Made by a program: the position numbers and the translations under genes | Assembly (NCBI GenBank): GCA_945860545.1 | Contig: CAMAQM010000003.1 | Location: 1 to 64,000, forward strand | DNA length: 64,000 nucleotides | Direction of reading: 5' to 3' | From: Bifidobacterium breve | GTDB lineage: Bacteria > Actinomycetota > Acidimicrobiia > Acidimicrobiales > Acidimicrobilacustridaceae | Shown: piece after piece, positions 1 through 8,138 of the stretch | Numbering within the stretch: position 1 is the first letter of the stretch | How the letters are laid out: each line of letters starts with the position of its first letter | Notes under the pieces: generated by a model | Databases searched by the model: none | Told to the model about the DNA's origin: nothing | Seen by the model: only the letters and a program-made list of their open reading frames with translations

Positions 1-606
1 CTGGTCGATCTCGCAGTCGAGGAGATCGACCAGGTCTGCCGGGATCTCGCATCGGCGCTCGACAGTCAAGTCAGGGGCTACGTCCTCGTCGAGGTCGCGG
101 GGGGCTGGCGGTTCCAGTCCCATCCTGACCTTGCGCCCTACATCGAGCGGTTCGTGCTCGAGGGCCAAGGCGCCCGGCTGTCGGCGGCAGCCCTTGAGAC
201 GCTCGCCATCATCGCCTACAAGCAGCCCATCTCCCGGGCGCAGGTCGCCGCCATCCGTGGGGTCAGCGTCGACGGGGTGATCCGAACCCTTGAGGGGCGT
301 GGCTACATCGGCGAGGTGAGCCGGGATCCGGGACCTGGTCAGGCGGTGTTGTTCGGCACCACGCCAGCGTTTCTTGAAAAGCTTGGATTGGCGTCGCTGT
401 CGGACCTTCCTCCGGTGGCCGATTTCGTCCCGGATGCCACGGTGGTGGAGCAGCTTGAGGAAGGCCTTCGCCCGCACCCTCCACTCGTCGGTCAAGTTCA
501 CGCCGAGGCCCCCGACCAGTCGGTGGCGAGCGGTGCCGACACGCCCTCCAATGACGACTCGCCCCCCGACGTCACCGCGGCAGGGGAGTCCGACGATCTT
601 GGCTGA
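1..606 (+). CDS. scpB: ScpB, segregation and condensation protein B (5' partial)
   Basis: The reading frame is open from base 1, so the start lies upstream of the window. ScpB is the winged-helix kleisin-associated subunit that joins SMC and ScpA in the bacterial condensin that compacts and segregates chromosomes. Visible family signatures are GGWRFQSHPDLAPYIERFV near bases 106-155, ALETLAIIAYKQPISR, and IRGVSVDGVIRTLEGRGYI, followed by the TTPAFLEKLGL segment. The last 45 residues are an acidic Ser/Pro-rich tail without obvious structure. The stop overlaps the start of rluB, as in the scpA-scpB-rluB arrangement widespread in Gram-positive bacteria. Identification is secure; the missing part is the N-terminus. 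Confidence 0.95.
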   Translation: MVDLAVEEIDQVCRDLASALDSQVRGYVLVEVAGGWRFQSHPDLAPYIERFVLEGQGARLSAAALETLAIIAYKQPISRAQVAAIRGVSVDGVIRTLEGRGYIGEVSRDPGPGQAVLFGTTPAFLEKLGLASLSDLPPVADFVPDATVVEQLEEGLRPHPPLVGQVHAEAPDQSVASGADTPSNDDSPPDVTAAGESDDLG

Positions 607-1333
607 GGAGTCATCCGAGGCGCTCAGTGATGGTGAGCGTCTGCAGAAAGTTCTCGCCAGGGCGGGACTCGGGAGTCGGCGACATTGCGAGAACCTCATT
701 GATGAGGGTCGAGTCCTCGTCAACGGGTCGGTTGCGGTGCTCGGGCGGCGGGTGGCACTTGAGAGTGACGAGGTGGTGGTGGACGGGGTCCGCATCGGTG
801 TGGCTCCTGGCCTCCGCTACGTGCTGGTCCACAAGCCCACCGGGGTGGTGTCCACTGCGTCAGACCCGCAGGGTCGGCCAACGGTGGTCGAACTCGTTGG
901 CGACTCGGAACGCCTGTATCCCGTCGGTCGCCTCGACACCGACACCGAGGGACTCATCATTCTCACCAATGATGGCGACCTCACTTTCCGTCTGACCCAC
1001 CCGTCCTTCGGCGTGGACAAGGAGTACCTGGCGTGGGTTGAGGGGGAGCCGAGCCGTGGGACGTTGCGCCGACTGCGGGAAGGAGTCGAGCTTGATGACG
1101 GTCCGACCGCTCCGGCGCGGGCCGCTCTCGTCGCGCCGGACCTGATTCGACTGACGCTTCACGAGGGACGCAACCGTCAGGTCCGGCGGATGTGTGAGGC
1201 GGTCGGACACCCGGTGCGCAGACTGGTGCGCACCCGTATCGGCCCCCTGACCGACCGTCGACTGAAGCCCGGGGCGTGGCGGGACCTGACCACCGAAGAA
1301 GTGCGATCCCTCGAGCGCGCCTCCAGTAGCTGA
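599..1333 (+). CDS. rluB: RluB/RsuA-family 23S rRNA pseudouridine synthase
   Basis: This enzyme isomerises a specific uridine in large-subunit rRNA to pseudouridine. An N-terminal S4 RNA-binding domain (ERLQKVLARAGLGSRRHCE, about residues 12-30) precedes the catalytic domain, where GRLDTDTEGLIILTNDGDL holds the catalytic Asp of the RsuA group and HEGRNRQVRRM is the conserved C-terminal signature. No ATG is in frame near the domain start. I chose TTG at 599, which overlaps the end of scpB by 8 bases and has AGGGGAG 10 bases upstream. Translational coupling to scpB is likely. Family is certain; the exact modified uridine is inferred from orthology. Confidence 0.9.
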   Translation: MAEESSEALSDGERLQKVLARAGLGSRRHCENLIDEGRVLVNGSVAVLGRRVALESDEVVVDGVRIGVAPGLRYVLVHKPTGVVSTASDPQGRPTVVELVGDSERLYPVGRLDTDTEGLIILTNDGDLTFRLTHPSFGVDKEYLAWVEGEPSRGTLRRLREGVELDDGPTAPARAALVAPDLIRLTLHEGRNRQVRRMCEAVGHPVRRLVRTRIGPLTDRRLKPGAWRDLTTEEVRSLERASSS

Positions 1334-1375
1334 GCACCACGGCAAAGGTGTTCCGCAGCGGTGCCGTGCGGTCGG

Positions 1376-1381
1376 TAGCAT
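1376..1381 (+). promoter_or_regulatory. -10 box TAGCAT for aroH
   Basis: The TANNNT hexamer ends 6 bases before the GTG start at 1388, so transcription would begin at or beside the start codon. There is no Shine-Dalgarno sequence, consistent with a leaderless mRNA. Confidence 0.55.
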
Positions 1382-1387
1382 CGGGCT

Positions 1388-1750
1388 GTGCCAGTTCGAG
1401 CCCTTCGTGGCGCCACCACCGTTGACGACGACACCGCGGAGGCCATCCATGCGGCCGTCATCGAGCTTCTCGGTGAGATGTTCGCCCGCAACACGGTGAG
1501 CCATGACGACCTGATCAGTCTGTTGTTCACCGCCACCGACGACCTCCACTCGGCGTTCCCCGCCGCAGGCGCCCGCCAGTTCGGCCTTGGCGACGTTCCG
1601 CTGCTGTGCGCACGTGAGCTCGACATCGTGGGCGCCACCCCTCGATGCATCCGGGTGCTCGTGCACCTTGAAACCCCGGTGGACCGCAGCGATCTGCGTC
1701 ACGTGTACCTTCACGGCGCGGTGGGACTGCGCGACGACCTCCCGAGCTGA
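1388..1750 (+). CDS. aroH: chorismate mutase, AroH (monofunctional trimeric) type
   Basis: The enzyme converts chorismate to prephenate, the branch point to phenylalanine and tyrosine. The 120-residue length and the MPVRALRGATTVDDDT start match the Bacillus AroH fold rather than the helical AroQ type. ELLGEMFARN, LLFTATDDLHSAFPA and the C-terminal LRHVYLHGAVGLRDDL are family positions, including active-site Arg and Tyr-type residues. The GTG start follows a TAGCAT -10 box by 6 bases. Its stop overlaps the tyrA start (TGATG), so the two consecutive enzymes of tyrosine synthesis are translationally coupled. Confidence 0.93.
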   Translation: MPVRALRGATTVDDDTAEAIHAAVIELLGEMFARNTVSHDDLISLLFTATDDLHSAFPAAGARQFGLGDVPLLCARELDIVGATPRCIRVLVHLETPVDRSDLRHVYLHGAVGLRDDLPS

Positions 1751-2832
1751 TGAGTTCGTTGGCGGGCGGCACGGTGCCTCGTCGGGCAACGGTGGTGGGT
1801 GCCGGCCTCATTGGCGGCTCCATCGGCATGGCCCTGCGGGCGCAGGGATGGCATGTCTGCGGCCATGACCTTGACTCGGCCTCACTGGACCTGGCACTGG
1901 CGTGCGGGGCTATTGACGAGGTCGGCGTCGACGAAGCCTCCGAAATCACGTTCGTCGCCACGCCGCTTGAGGCGGTGGAGGGGGCAGTGCGCGCCGCCCT
2001 CAAGGTGACCTCCGGGGTCGTCACCGATGTCGCTGGGGTCAAGGCGCCGTTGGTCGAGCTGATGGCGGAGCCTCGCTTCGTTGGCGGTCACCCAATGGCC
2101 GGGTCTGAGCGCGACGGTGTCGGCGGGGCCCGAGTCGACCTCTTCAACGGCGCCGCGTGGGTACTCACCCCTGTGGCCGAGACCAGCGACGTGGCCTTTG
2201 CCCTGGTTCGCTCGACCGTGTCGTCATTCGGCGCAGAGGTCATCGCGCTCCCTCCCGGGGAGCATGACCGCATCGTGGCGGTGGTCTCCCACGTTCCCCA
2301 CCTCACTGCCGCAACGCTGATGAGCCTCGCTGACGAGGAGGCCGAGGAGCACCGGGCGCTGCTGCGAATGGCGGCGGGAGGTTTCCGTGACATGACCCGA
2401 GTGGCATCAGGCACCCCGGCCATCTGGCCGGACGTCTGCTTTGAGAATCGCACGGCGATCATCCGGGGTCTTGACCAACTCATCCATGAACTTGGTGCGG
2501 TGCGAGACATCGTGGCCGCCAGGGATCGCGCTGCCCTGCTCTCGCGGCTCGAGGCGGCGCGCTCGGCGCGCCGGAGTCTGCCGACACGAGTCGCCGGTGC
2601 CGCCGACCTCGTGGAGGTGCGTCTGCCACTTCAGGACGAGGCGGGGGCGCTCGTGACCGTGTTGTTGCGCGCTGCGGAACTCGGCGTGTCTGTGGCCGAT
2701 GTTGAGATCGCCCACAGTGTGGAAGGTGACGGAGGTGTCCTCGTCCTCGTTGTCGAAGCCCGTCCAGCCCAGCGTTTCGTTGAGGCCCTCGCCGCCGACG
2801 GCAGGACCGTAAGCGTCGTGCCGATCCCATGA
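1750..2832 (+). CDS. tyrA: prephenate dehydrogenase with C-terminal ACT domain
   Basis: TyrA oxidatively decarboxylates prephenate to 4-hydroxyphenylpyruvate using NAD(P). The N-terminal Rossmann motif is VVGAGLIGGSIGMAL at about residues 14-28. GGHPMAGSERDG and SHVPHLTAATLM with the active-site His of the dehydrogenase domain follow. From about residue 280 the sequence has the ACT pattern (LVEVRLPLQDEAGALVTVL), which suggests feedback by an aromatic amino acid. The 360-residue length is usual for TyrA-ACT proteins. It starts with ATG inside the aroH stop and is followed after 10 bases by aroA. Confidence 0.93.
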   Translation: MSSLAGGTVPRRATVVGAGLIGGSIGMALRAQGWHVCGHDLDSASLDLALACGAIDEVGVDEASEITFVATPLEAVEGAVRAALKVTSGVVTDVAGVKAPLVELMAEPRFVGGHPMAGSERDGVGGARVDLFNGAAWVLTPVAETSDVAFALVRSTVSSFGAEVIALPPGEHDRIVAVVSHVPHLTAATLMSLADEEAEEHRALLRMAAGGFRDMTRVASGTPAIWPDVCFENRTAIIRGLDQLIHELGAVRDIVAARDRAALLSRLEAARSARRSLPTRVAGAADLVEVRLPLQDEAGALVTVLLRAAELGVSVADVEIAHSVEGDGGVLVLVVEARPAQRFVEALAADGRTVSVVPIP

Positions 2833-2842
2833 GCGTTACCCC

Positions 2843-4186
2843 ATGAGTGTCGGGGATCTGTCCGCAGTGCCCCCGCCCGGGGTTGACCTCCTTGAGGTCG
2901 TCCCGCTCGGTGGGCCGGTGCACGCCTCGGTGCGTCCACCGGGATCCAAGAGCATCACCAATCGGGCACTCATGGTCGCCGGACTCGCCTCCGGTGTCAG
3001 CGTCCTGCGAGGTGCGCTCGACGCCGACGACACGGCGGCCATGGTCGACTGTCTGGGTCGGGCCGGAGTGGGGGTGCGATGGGACCGGGACCAGGCGGAG
3101 ATCATCGTCGAGGGAGTCGGCGGTGAGCTCCCCGCCGTGGCGGGTCTCGTTGAACTCGACGCACGGTTGTCGGGGACGACGGCGCGGTTCATGACCGCTT
3201 TCGCCGCACTCGGTCAGGGGCCGTACCGGCTCGACGGTCAGGCGCCGCTGCGGGAGCGGCCGATGGGCGACGGACTCCGGGCGGTTGCCACACTGGGTGC
3301 GACGGTGGTCGGGGACGGTGAGCACCTTCCCGTGACCATCTCCGGTGGCCCAGTGACGGGTGGGGCGCTCGCCGTGGCCGGCGGAACCTCGAGCCAGTTC
3401 CTGTCGGGTCTCGCCATGGCGGGGGCGTGCATGGCACATGGCCTGAGCGCCTCAACTGGGGGCGGTCTGGTGTCGGCGCCCTATGTGGCGATGACCGTCG
3501 ACGTGATGAAAGCTTTTGGGTGCGCCGCCACCTTTGATTACACCACCGGTGTCCTCGACGTCCCCGCCGGTGGGTACCACGCGACGCAGTTCGTGGTGGA
3601 GGCCGACGCCTCGGCGGCCTCGTACTTCATGGCCATCGCCGCCATCACCGGCGGGGTTGTGCGTATTGAGGGGGTGGGCCGACGAAGCTCCCAGGGCGAC
3701 GTCCGTTTCGCCGACGTGCTCGAGACCATGGGCGCACGCGTCACCTGGGGTGATGACTGGGTCGAGGTTGGCGGGCCGCCATCGGGAACCTCGCTACGGG
3801 GCGTCACGGTGGACCTCGCCGACCTGTCCGACACGGCACCAACTCTCGCTGCGGTGGCGGTGTTCGCCGACGGTCCGACCAGGGTGCGTGGTGTCGGGTT
3901 CATTCGCCACAAGGAGACCGACCGAATCGCCTCCGTGGTCACTGAACTGCGCCGTTTGGGTATTGATGCCGACGAGAACGAGGACGGTTTCGTCGTTCAC
4001 CCGGGCACCCCCACCCCGGCCGCGGTGCGCACCTACGACGATCACCGCATGGCCATGGCATTCACGGTGATCGGGCTGGGGTCCCCGGGGGTCACCATCT
4101 GCGACCCGGGGTGCGTGGCGAAGACCTTCCCGGGGTTTTTCACCATGGTCGAGTCACTCCGCGCGTCCACCACAGCGGATGGGTAA
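2843..4186 (+). CDS. aroA: 3-phosphoshikimate 1-carboxyvinyltransferase (EPSP synthase)
   Basis: AroA transfers the enolpyruvyl group of PEP to shikimate 3-phosphate, the sixth step of the shikimate pathway. PPGSKSITNRAL (about residues 32-43) is the shikimate-phosphate binding loop, RLSGTTARF the central signature, and IRHKETDRI with YDDHRMAMAF the C-terminal PEP-site motifs. The full length of 447 residues is usual. It follows tyrA by 10 bases and clearly shares its transcript. The TAA stop at 4184-4186 also forms the first half of the -10 box that appears to serve cmk. Confidence 0.96.
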   Translation: MSVGDLSAVPPPGVDLLEVVPLGGPVHASVRPPGSKSITNRALMVAGLASGVSVLRGALDADDTAAMVDCLGRAGVGVRWDRDQAEIIVEGVGGELPAVAGLVELDARLSGTTARFMTAFAALGQGPYRLDGQAPLRERPMGDGLRAVATLGATVVGDGEHLPVTISGGPVTGGALAVAGGTSSQFLSGLAMAGACMAHGLSASTGGGLVSAPYVAMTVDVMKAFGCAATFDYTTGVLDVPAGGYHATQFVVEADASAASYFMAIAAITGGVVRIEGVGRRSSQGDVRFADVLETMGARVTWGDDWVEVGGPPSGTSLRGVTVDLADLSDTAPTLAAVAVFADGPTRVRGVGFIRHKETDRIASVVTELRRLGIDADENEDGFVVHPGTPTPAAVRTYDDHRMAMAFTVIGLGSPGVTICDPGCVAKTFPGFFTMVESLRASTTADG

Positions 4187-4189
4187 GGT
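4184..4189 (+). promoter_or_regulatory. -10 box TAAGGT for cmk, overlapping the aroA stop codon
   Basis: TAAGGT ends 7 bases before the GTG start at 4197. Its first three bases are the aroA stop. It supports GTG 4197 over the longer ATG 4179 reading frame. Confidence 0.5.
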
Positions 4190-4196
4190 CGCCCTC

Positions 4197-4832
4197 GTGA
4201 CAGTTATCGCCATTGACGGCCCGGCGGGGTCGGGGAAGTCGACCGTCGCCCGGGCGGTCGCCGGGCGTCTGGGCATCGCGTATCTCGACACTGGTGCGAT
4301 GTACCGCTCGGTCGCTCTCGCAGCCATCCGGCACGGCATCGACCCGGCCGACACCGAACGGGTCGGGGCTGTTGCCAGAGCAATCCGCCTGGACCTCGGT
4401 GCCGAGGGGACCGTGCACGTCGACGGCTTCGACGCCACCATTGAGATTCGGGGCCCAGAGGTGACCCGGGCGGTCAGCGTGGTGGCGGCCAACCCCGAGG
4501 TGCGTACCGAACTGCGCGAGCGCCAACGTCGATGGGTTGACCAGGCGGGAGGGGGCGTACTCGAGGGGCGCGACATCGGGACGGTGGTGTTTCCCGATGC
4601 CGATCTCAAGGTCTACCTCGATGCCAAACCCGAGGTGCGTGCAGCCCGGCGCTCACGTGAGGTCACCGATCTGTCCTACGAGACCGTGGCTGCGGACCTG
4701 GCACGGCGAGACGCCCTTGATCAGGGCCGTGACGACTCGCCACTCACCGTTGCCGGGGACGCCGTCGTCATCGACACCAGCGACCTCGGGGTTGACGACA
4801 TCGTCGAGCGCATCGTGGGGCTGCTGAGGTGA
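4197..4832 (+). CDS. cmk: cytidylate kinase
   Basis: Cmk phosphorylates CMP and dCMP to the diphosphates in pyrimidine nucleotide salvage and mRNA turnover. The P-loop GPAGSGKS is at residues 8-15. AYLDTGAMYRS is the CMP-binding segment, GRDIGTVVFPDADLK the central motif and the R-x-x-R region of the lid follows. I chose GTG at 4197 because it gives the family-typical start (TVIAIDGPAGSGKS) and sits 7 bases after a TAAGGT box. An in-frame ATG at 4179 would add six residues and overlap aroA. The stop overlaps the GTG of plsC (GTGA). Confidence 0.95.
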   Translation: MTVIAIDGPAGSGKSTVARAVAGRLGIAYLDTGAMYRSVALAAIRHGIDPADTERVGAVARAIRLDLGAEGTVHVDGFDATIEIRGPEVTRAVSVVAANPEVRTELRERQRRWVDQAGGGVLEGRDIGTVVFPDADLKVYLDAKPEVRAARRSREVTDLSYETVAADLARRDALDQGRDDSPLTVAGDAVVIDTSDLGVDDIVERIVGLLR

Positions 4833-5602
4833 CCGGCGTCGAGCAGTCCCCAGACGCCAAGGGACCCCAGGCCCGTGTGGATGCCGCCAGGGTCGAGGTT
4901 CAGATTCCCGACGGCCACGAACGCGGTGAGGTCATGTCGCCCACCCAACGGGTCTTCTACCGACTGGTGCGCTCCGTCGTCGTGTTCATCGCCCGGACCT
5001 ATTTCAGGGTGAAGGTCACCGGGGCGCACAACGTCCCCGACACTGGCCCGTTCATCCTGTCCCCAATCCACCGCTCCAACCTCGACACACCGGTCGTGGC
5101 GGCGGTCACCAGGCGGCGAATGCGCTACATGGGTAAGGAGTCGCTGTGGAAGACACGGTTCGGCGGATGGTTCTTCACCACCGCTGGCGGGTTCCCCGTG
5201 CAGCGGGGCAGCGCTGATCGTGACGCCCTGCGAGCGGGGCGCGAGGTACTTGACCGCGGCGAACCGCTCGTGTTGTTCCCCGAGGGCACCCGGCAGTTCG
5301 GCCCGAAGGTGCAGCCGTTGTTTCAGGGTGCGGCGTACCTCGCCTGCCGCACTGGAGCGCCCATCGTCCCCGTTGGCATCGGCGGCTCTGAAGCGGCGAT
5401 GCCCAAAGGGTCGAAGATGGTGTACCCGAAGCGATTGACGATCGTCGTGGGCGCCCCCATCTACCCACCGGACCCGGGCCCCTCAGGTCGGGTGCCGCGG
5501 CGGGCGGTGAGTGACATGACCGAGGAGCTCGCCACCGCAATCCAGCGCCTCTTCGACGAGGCGCAGCAACTCGCCGGCACCCCGAACACCCCGCCGGCCT
5601 GA
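4829..5602 (+). CDS. plsC: 1-acyl-sn-glycerol-3-phosphate acyltransferase (PlsC family)
   Basis: The protein is predicted to acylate lysophosphatidic acid to phosphatidic acid at the membrane. The catalytic HX4D motif is HRSNLD at residues 81-86, and FPEGTR at 150-155 is the glycerol-phosphate binding motif. The first 35 residues are a polar extension ahead of the usual start, and an internal ATG at 4934 would remove it. The GTG start overlaps the cmk stop. PlsC-like proteins beside cmk, ispH and der are common in actinobacteria, so the location supports the call, although acyl-acceptor specificity cannot be read from sequence. Confidence 0.9.
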   Translation: MTGVEQSPDAKGPQARVDAARVEVQIPDGHERGEVMSPTQRVFYRLVRSVVVFIARTYFRVKVTGAHNVPDTGPFILSPIHRSNLDTPVVAAVTRRRMRYMGKESLWKTRFGGWFFTTAGGFPVQRGSADRDALRAGREVLDRGEPLVLFPEGTRQFGPKVQPLFQGAAYLACRTGAPIVPVGIGGSEAAMPKGSKMVYPKRLTIVVGAPIYPPDPGPSGRVPRRAVSDMTEELATAIQRLFDEAQQLAGTPNTPPA

Positions 5603-5609
5603 GTGGCGC

Positions 5610-6665
5610 CTACAGGTCGGCGAGAACCTCGCTGGCACTGAGGGTGCGGTCGTCAGGTGGGCCTGCAGCGCGCGCCGAGCCGCCGAGAGCGAACGCCCCC
5701 AGACTGCCGACGGCACCGAGCAGGTCTCGCATCTCCCGGGGCGGAGGGAAGTACTCGTCCTCCTGGGTGACCCGGACCTCCTCCACGCCATCACGGGGAG
5801 CCAGACGAGCAATGACTGATTCGACGAGTTCCTCGGGAGCCGAGGCCCCGGCGGTCACCCCGACGACCCCGGTGATGTCGGTGGGGAGTTCGTCGGCGCT
5901 GTTGACCCTCAACACACGAGTGCAGCCCGCCGCGGCGGCGAGCCTCTCGAGGGCGCGGGTGTTCGACGAGTTCACCGATCCGATCACGACAACCGCGTCG
6001 CAGCGCGGGGCGATGTCCATCAACGCCGCCTGACGATTCGTGGTGGCGAAACACAGGTCCGATCGGCCGGGGGTCCACACATCGGGGAACCGTTCCGTCA
6101 CCGCGTCTGCGACCTCGGCCCAGTCGCGGTGCGAGAGGGTCGTCTGGGCGAGGAGGGCAACGGGCTGACGAACCTCGGGAAGGGCGAGCACTTCCTCGAC
6201 CGACTCGACGCGGTCGATGGCGTCCGGGGCGACCGCCATGGTGCCCACGGCCTCCTCGTGCCCCTCGTGCCCGACGTAGACGATCCGATACCCCTTGCCG
6301 GCGCGGACCTTCACCTCGTGGTGCACCTTGGTCACAAGCGGACACACGGCGTCCACCACGTAGGAGGCTCGTGCACGCGCCTCGGCGACCACTTCGGGCG
6401 CCGATCCGTGTGCCGACAGCATCACCGGTCGCCCCTGGGGGACCTCGGCGACGTCGTCGACGAAGACCACGCCACGTTGCCGGAAGCGTTCGACCACCAA
6501 CTGGTTGTGGACGATCTCGTGGTAGCAGTACACCGGGGGCTCAAAGGCCCGCACCATCCATGCCAGTGCCTTGATTGCCATCTCCACGCCGGCGCAGAAC
6601 CCCCGCGGCGCGGCGAGCAGAACCAGCTCGACGCCGTCGGGAGTGGGGGCCCCATCGGGATGCAC
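5610..6665 (-). CDS. ispH: 4-hydroxy-3-methylbut-2-enyl diphosphate reductase
   Basis: IspH (LytB) makes IPP and DMAPP in the last step of the MEP isoprenoid pathway with a [4Fe-4S] cluster. The three cluster cysteines are visible: C24 (RGFCAGV), C108 (DAVCPLVTKVH) and C205 (SDLCFATTNRQ). HEIVHN and SAHGSAPEV are substrate-site motifs and a Ser-Asn-Thr segment follows at GSVNSSNTRAL. The 351-residue length exceeds the core by a 40-residue C-terminal tail. Translation starts at GTG 6665, 6 bases after a minus-strand TAGCCT box. It is convergent with plsC and divergent from the DUF512 gene. Confidence 0.95.
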   Translation of the reverse strand: MHPDGAPTPDGVELVLLAAPRGFCAGVEMAIKALAWMVRAFEPPVYCYHEIVHNQLVVERFRQRGVVFVDDVAEVPQGRPVMLSAHGSAPEVVAEARARASYVVDAVCPLVTKVHHEVKVRAGKGYRIVYVGHEGHEEAVGTMAVAPDAIDRVESVEEVLALPEVRQPVALLAQTTLSHRDWAEVADAVTERFPDVWTPGRSDLCFATTNRQAALMDIAPRCDAVVVIGSVNSSNTRALERLAAAAGCTRVLRVNSADELPTDITGVVGVTAGASAPEELVESVIARLAPRDGVEEVRVTQEDEYFPPPREMRDLLGAVGSLGAFALGGSARAAGPPDDRTLSASEVLADL

Positions 6666-6671
6666 GCTGCA

Positions 6672-6677
6672 AGGCTA
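6672..6677 (-). promoter_or_regulatory. -10 box TAGCCT for ispH
   Basis: On the minus strand TAGCCT ends 6 bases before the ispH GTG. No Shine-Dalgarno sequence is present between them. Confidence 0.55.
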
Positions 6678-6713
6678 GTGCCCACCAGTGGGGTTCCCCC
6701 CGGCGCGGACAGG

Positions 6714-6719
6714 TAGCGT
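6714..6719 (+). promoter_or_regulatory. -10 box TAGCGT for the DUF512 gene
   Basis: TAGCGT ends 8 bases before ATG 6728. With the ispH box it forms a compact divergent promoter pair about 40 bases apart. Confidence 0.5.
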
Positions 6720-6727
6720 TGAGGCTT

Positions 6728-8137
6728 ATGCCCCCCACTGGTCTCCTCGACGCGCCCCACGCCGGTCCCGTCGTCACCGGCGTGACGCCGGGAAGCGCCG
6801 CCGCGGCGGCCGGGGTTGAGATCGGGGATGTGATCGTCTCCATTGACGGCCGGGCACCCAGCGACGTCCTTGAGTACCGCTGGCTCGTCGACGAGGCCGA
6901 CCCCGAACTCGAGGTGCTCCGAGGTGGCATCCACCATCACGTGGCGGTCCGCAAGGGGAGTGGGGAACCCCTCGGCGTCGAGGTGCACTCGTCGGTGTTC
7001 GACCGGGTGATGACCTGTGACAACCACTGCGAGTTCTGCTTCATCCATCAGTTGCCACCTGACACCCGGCGAAGCCTTCACCTCAAGGACGACGACTACC
7101 GCCTGTCGTTCCTCTACGGGAACTTCACCACCCTGACCCGTTTCACCGAAATGGACCTCGAACGGGTCCTCACCGAGGGCCTGTCGCCCCTCCATGTCAG
7201 CCTGCACACCACCGACCCGCTCGGGCGGGCCGACATGCTCCGCAACCGACGCGGAGCGGTGAGTTTGCGGTGGCTGAGGGTTCTGCTCGACGCCGGCATT
7301 GAGGTTCACGGTCAGGTTGTGGTGTGCCCGGGGGTCAACGACGGTGACGTGCTGGTCGACACCCTCACTGGCGTGCTCGACGAGTACCCCACGCTGCAGT
7401 CCATCTGCGTTGTCCCACTCGGGGTGAGCCGATACAACCGTGAGCCGCGGATGCGACCCCACACCACCGCTGAAGCAGCTGCGGTACTCGACTGTGTGCA
7501 CGCCGCCCAGGCGGACTTCCTCGACACGGTCGGCCGACGGGTGGTATTCGCCGCCGACGAGTACTACCTGCTCGCCGGGCGGCCATTCCCGCACCCCGAC
7601 ACCTACGAAGGTTTTCCGATGTACGAGGACGGCGTCGGAATGGCCTCGTCATTCGCTGTCGAGTTCAGCGGCCATGAGACCCTTCGGGATCGTTCCGGGG
7701 GGTTCTTCGCTTCCGTCGACGGTGCACCCGCCGAGGGGTACCGCGCCCCGCGCACGGCGTGCGGCGACACCGCCACCACCGTTCACCTCCGCCCGCGGAC
7801 GGGGGCACCGGTGAGCATCATCACCAGCACCTACGGGGCCGGAGTGCTCGGCCCGATCCTGACCGCCGAGGGCTACCACGACGTCGAGGTCATCGCCGTG
7901 CCCAACGAGTTCTTCGGTGGGACCACCTCGGTCACCGGGTTGCTCACCGGTTCTGACATCGCCACGGTGTTGGCGGGACGTGACCGCCGTCGGCGATACC
8001 TGCTCCCTGACGTGTGCCTCTCAGGCGGACGGTTCCTTGACGACACGACGCCGGCCGACCTGCCGGTACCCGTCGAGGTCGTCGCCACCGACGGACGGGC
8101 GCTTCGATCGGTTCTCGACGGATACCGAGGGGGCTGA
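6728..8137 (+). CDS. DUF512 family iron-sulfur protein with PDZ and radical-SAM-like domains
   Basis: About 469 residues. An N-terminal PDZ-like segment (VTGVTPGSAAAAAGVEIGDVI, about 17-37) leads into a CX3CX2C motif with C97, C101 and C104 (CDNHCEFCFIHQLP). This is the spacing of radical-SAM [4Fe-4S] enzymes. The C-terminal half contains the DUF512 region, including GFPMYEDGVGM and a GPILTAEGY stretch. The family is conserved and usually sits beside der, as here, so a role near ribosome or rRNA metabolism has been suspected by context. The reaction is unknown. ATG 6728 was chosen because it lies 8 bases after TAGCGT; the frame is open upstream. Confidence 0.85.
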   Translation: MPPTGLLDAPHAGPVVTGVTPGSAAAAAGVEIGDVIVSIDGRAPSDVLEYRWLVDEADPELEVLRGGIHHHVAVRKGSGEPLGVEVHSSVFDRVMTCDNHCEFCFIHQLPPDTRRSLHLKDDDYRLSFLYGNFTTLTRFTEMDLERVLTEGLSPLHVSLHTTDPLGRADMLRNRRGAVSLRWLRVLLDAGIEVHGQVVVCPGVNDGDVLVDTLTGVLDEYPTLQSICVVPLGVSRYNREPRMRPHTTAEAAAVLDCVHAAQADFLDTVGRRVVFAADEYYLLAGRPFPHPDTYEGFPMYEDGVGMASSFAVEFSGHETLRDRSGGFFASVDGAPAEGYRAPRTACGDTATTVHLRPRTGAPVSIITSTYGAGVLGPILTAEGYHDVEVIAVPNEFFGGTTSVTGLLTGSDIATVLAGRDRRRRYLLPDVCLSGGRFLDDTTPADLPVPVEVVATDGRALRSVLDGYRGG

Positions 8138-8138
8138 G

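Noticed and set aside
2480-3439. Minus-strand frame of 319 codons across tyrA-aroA
   Set aside because: It spans two intact genes and lacks any domain-like composition.
4179-4196. Earlier ATG start for cmk
   Set aside because: It overlaps the aroA stop and lacks a ribosome site. GTG 4197 fits the family start and the TAAGGT box.
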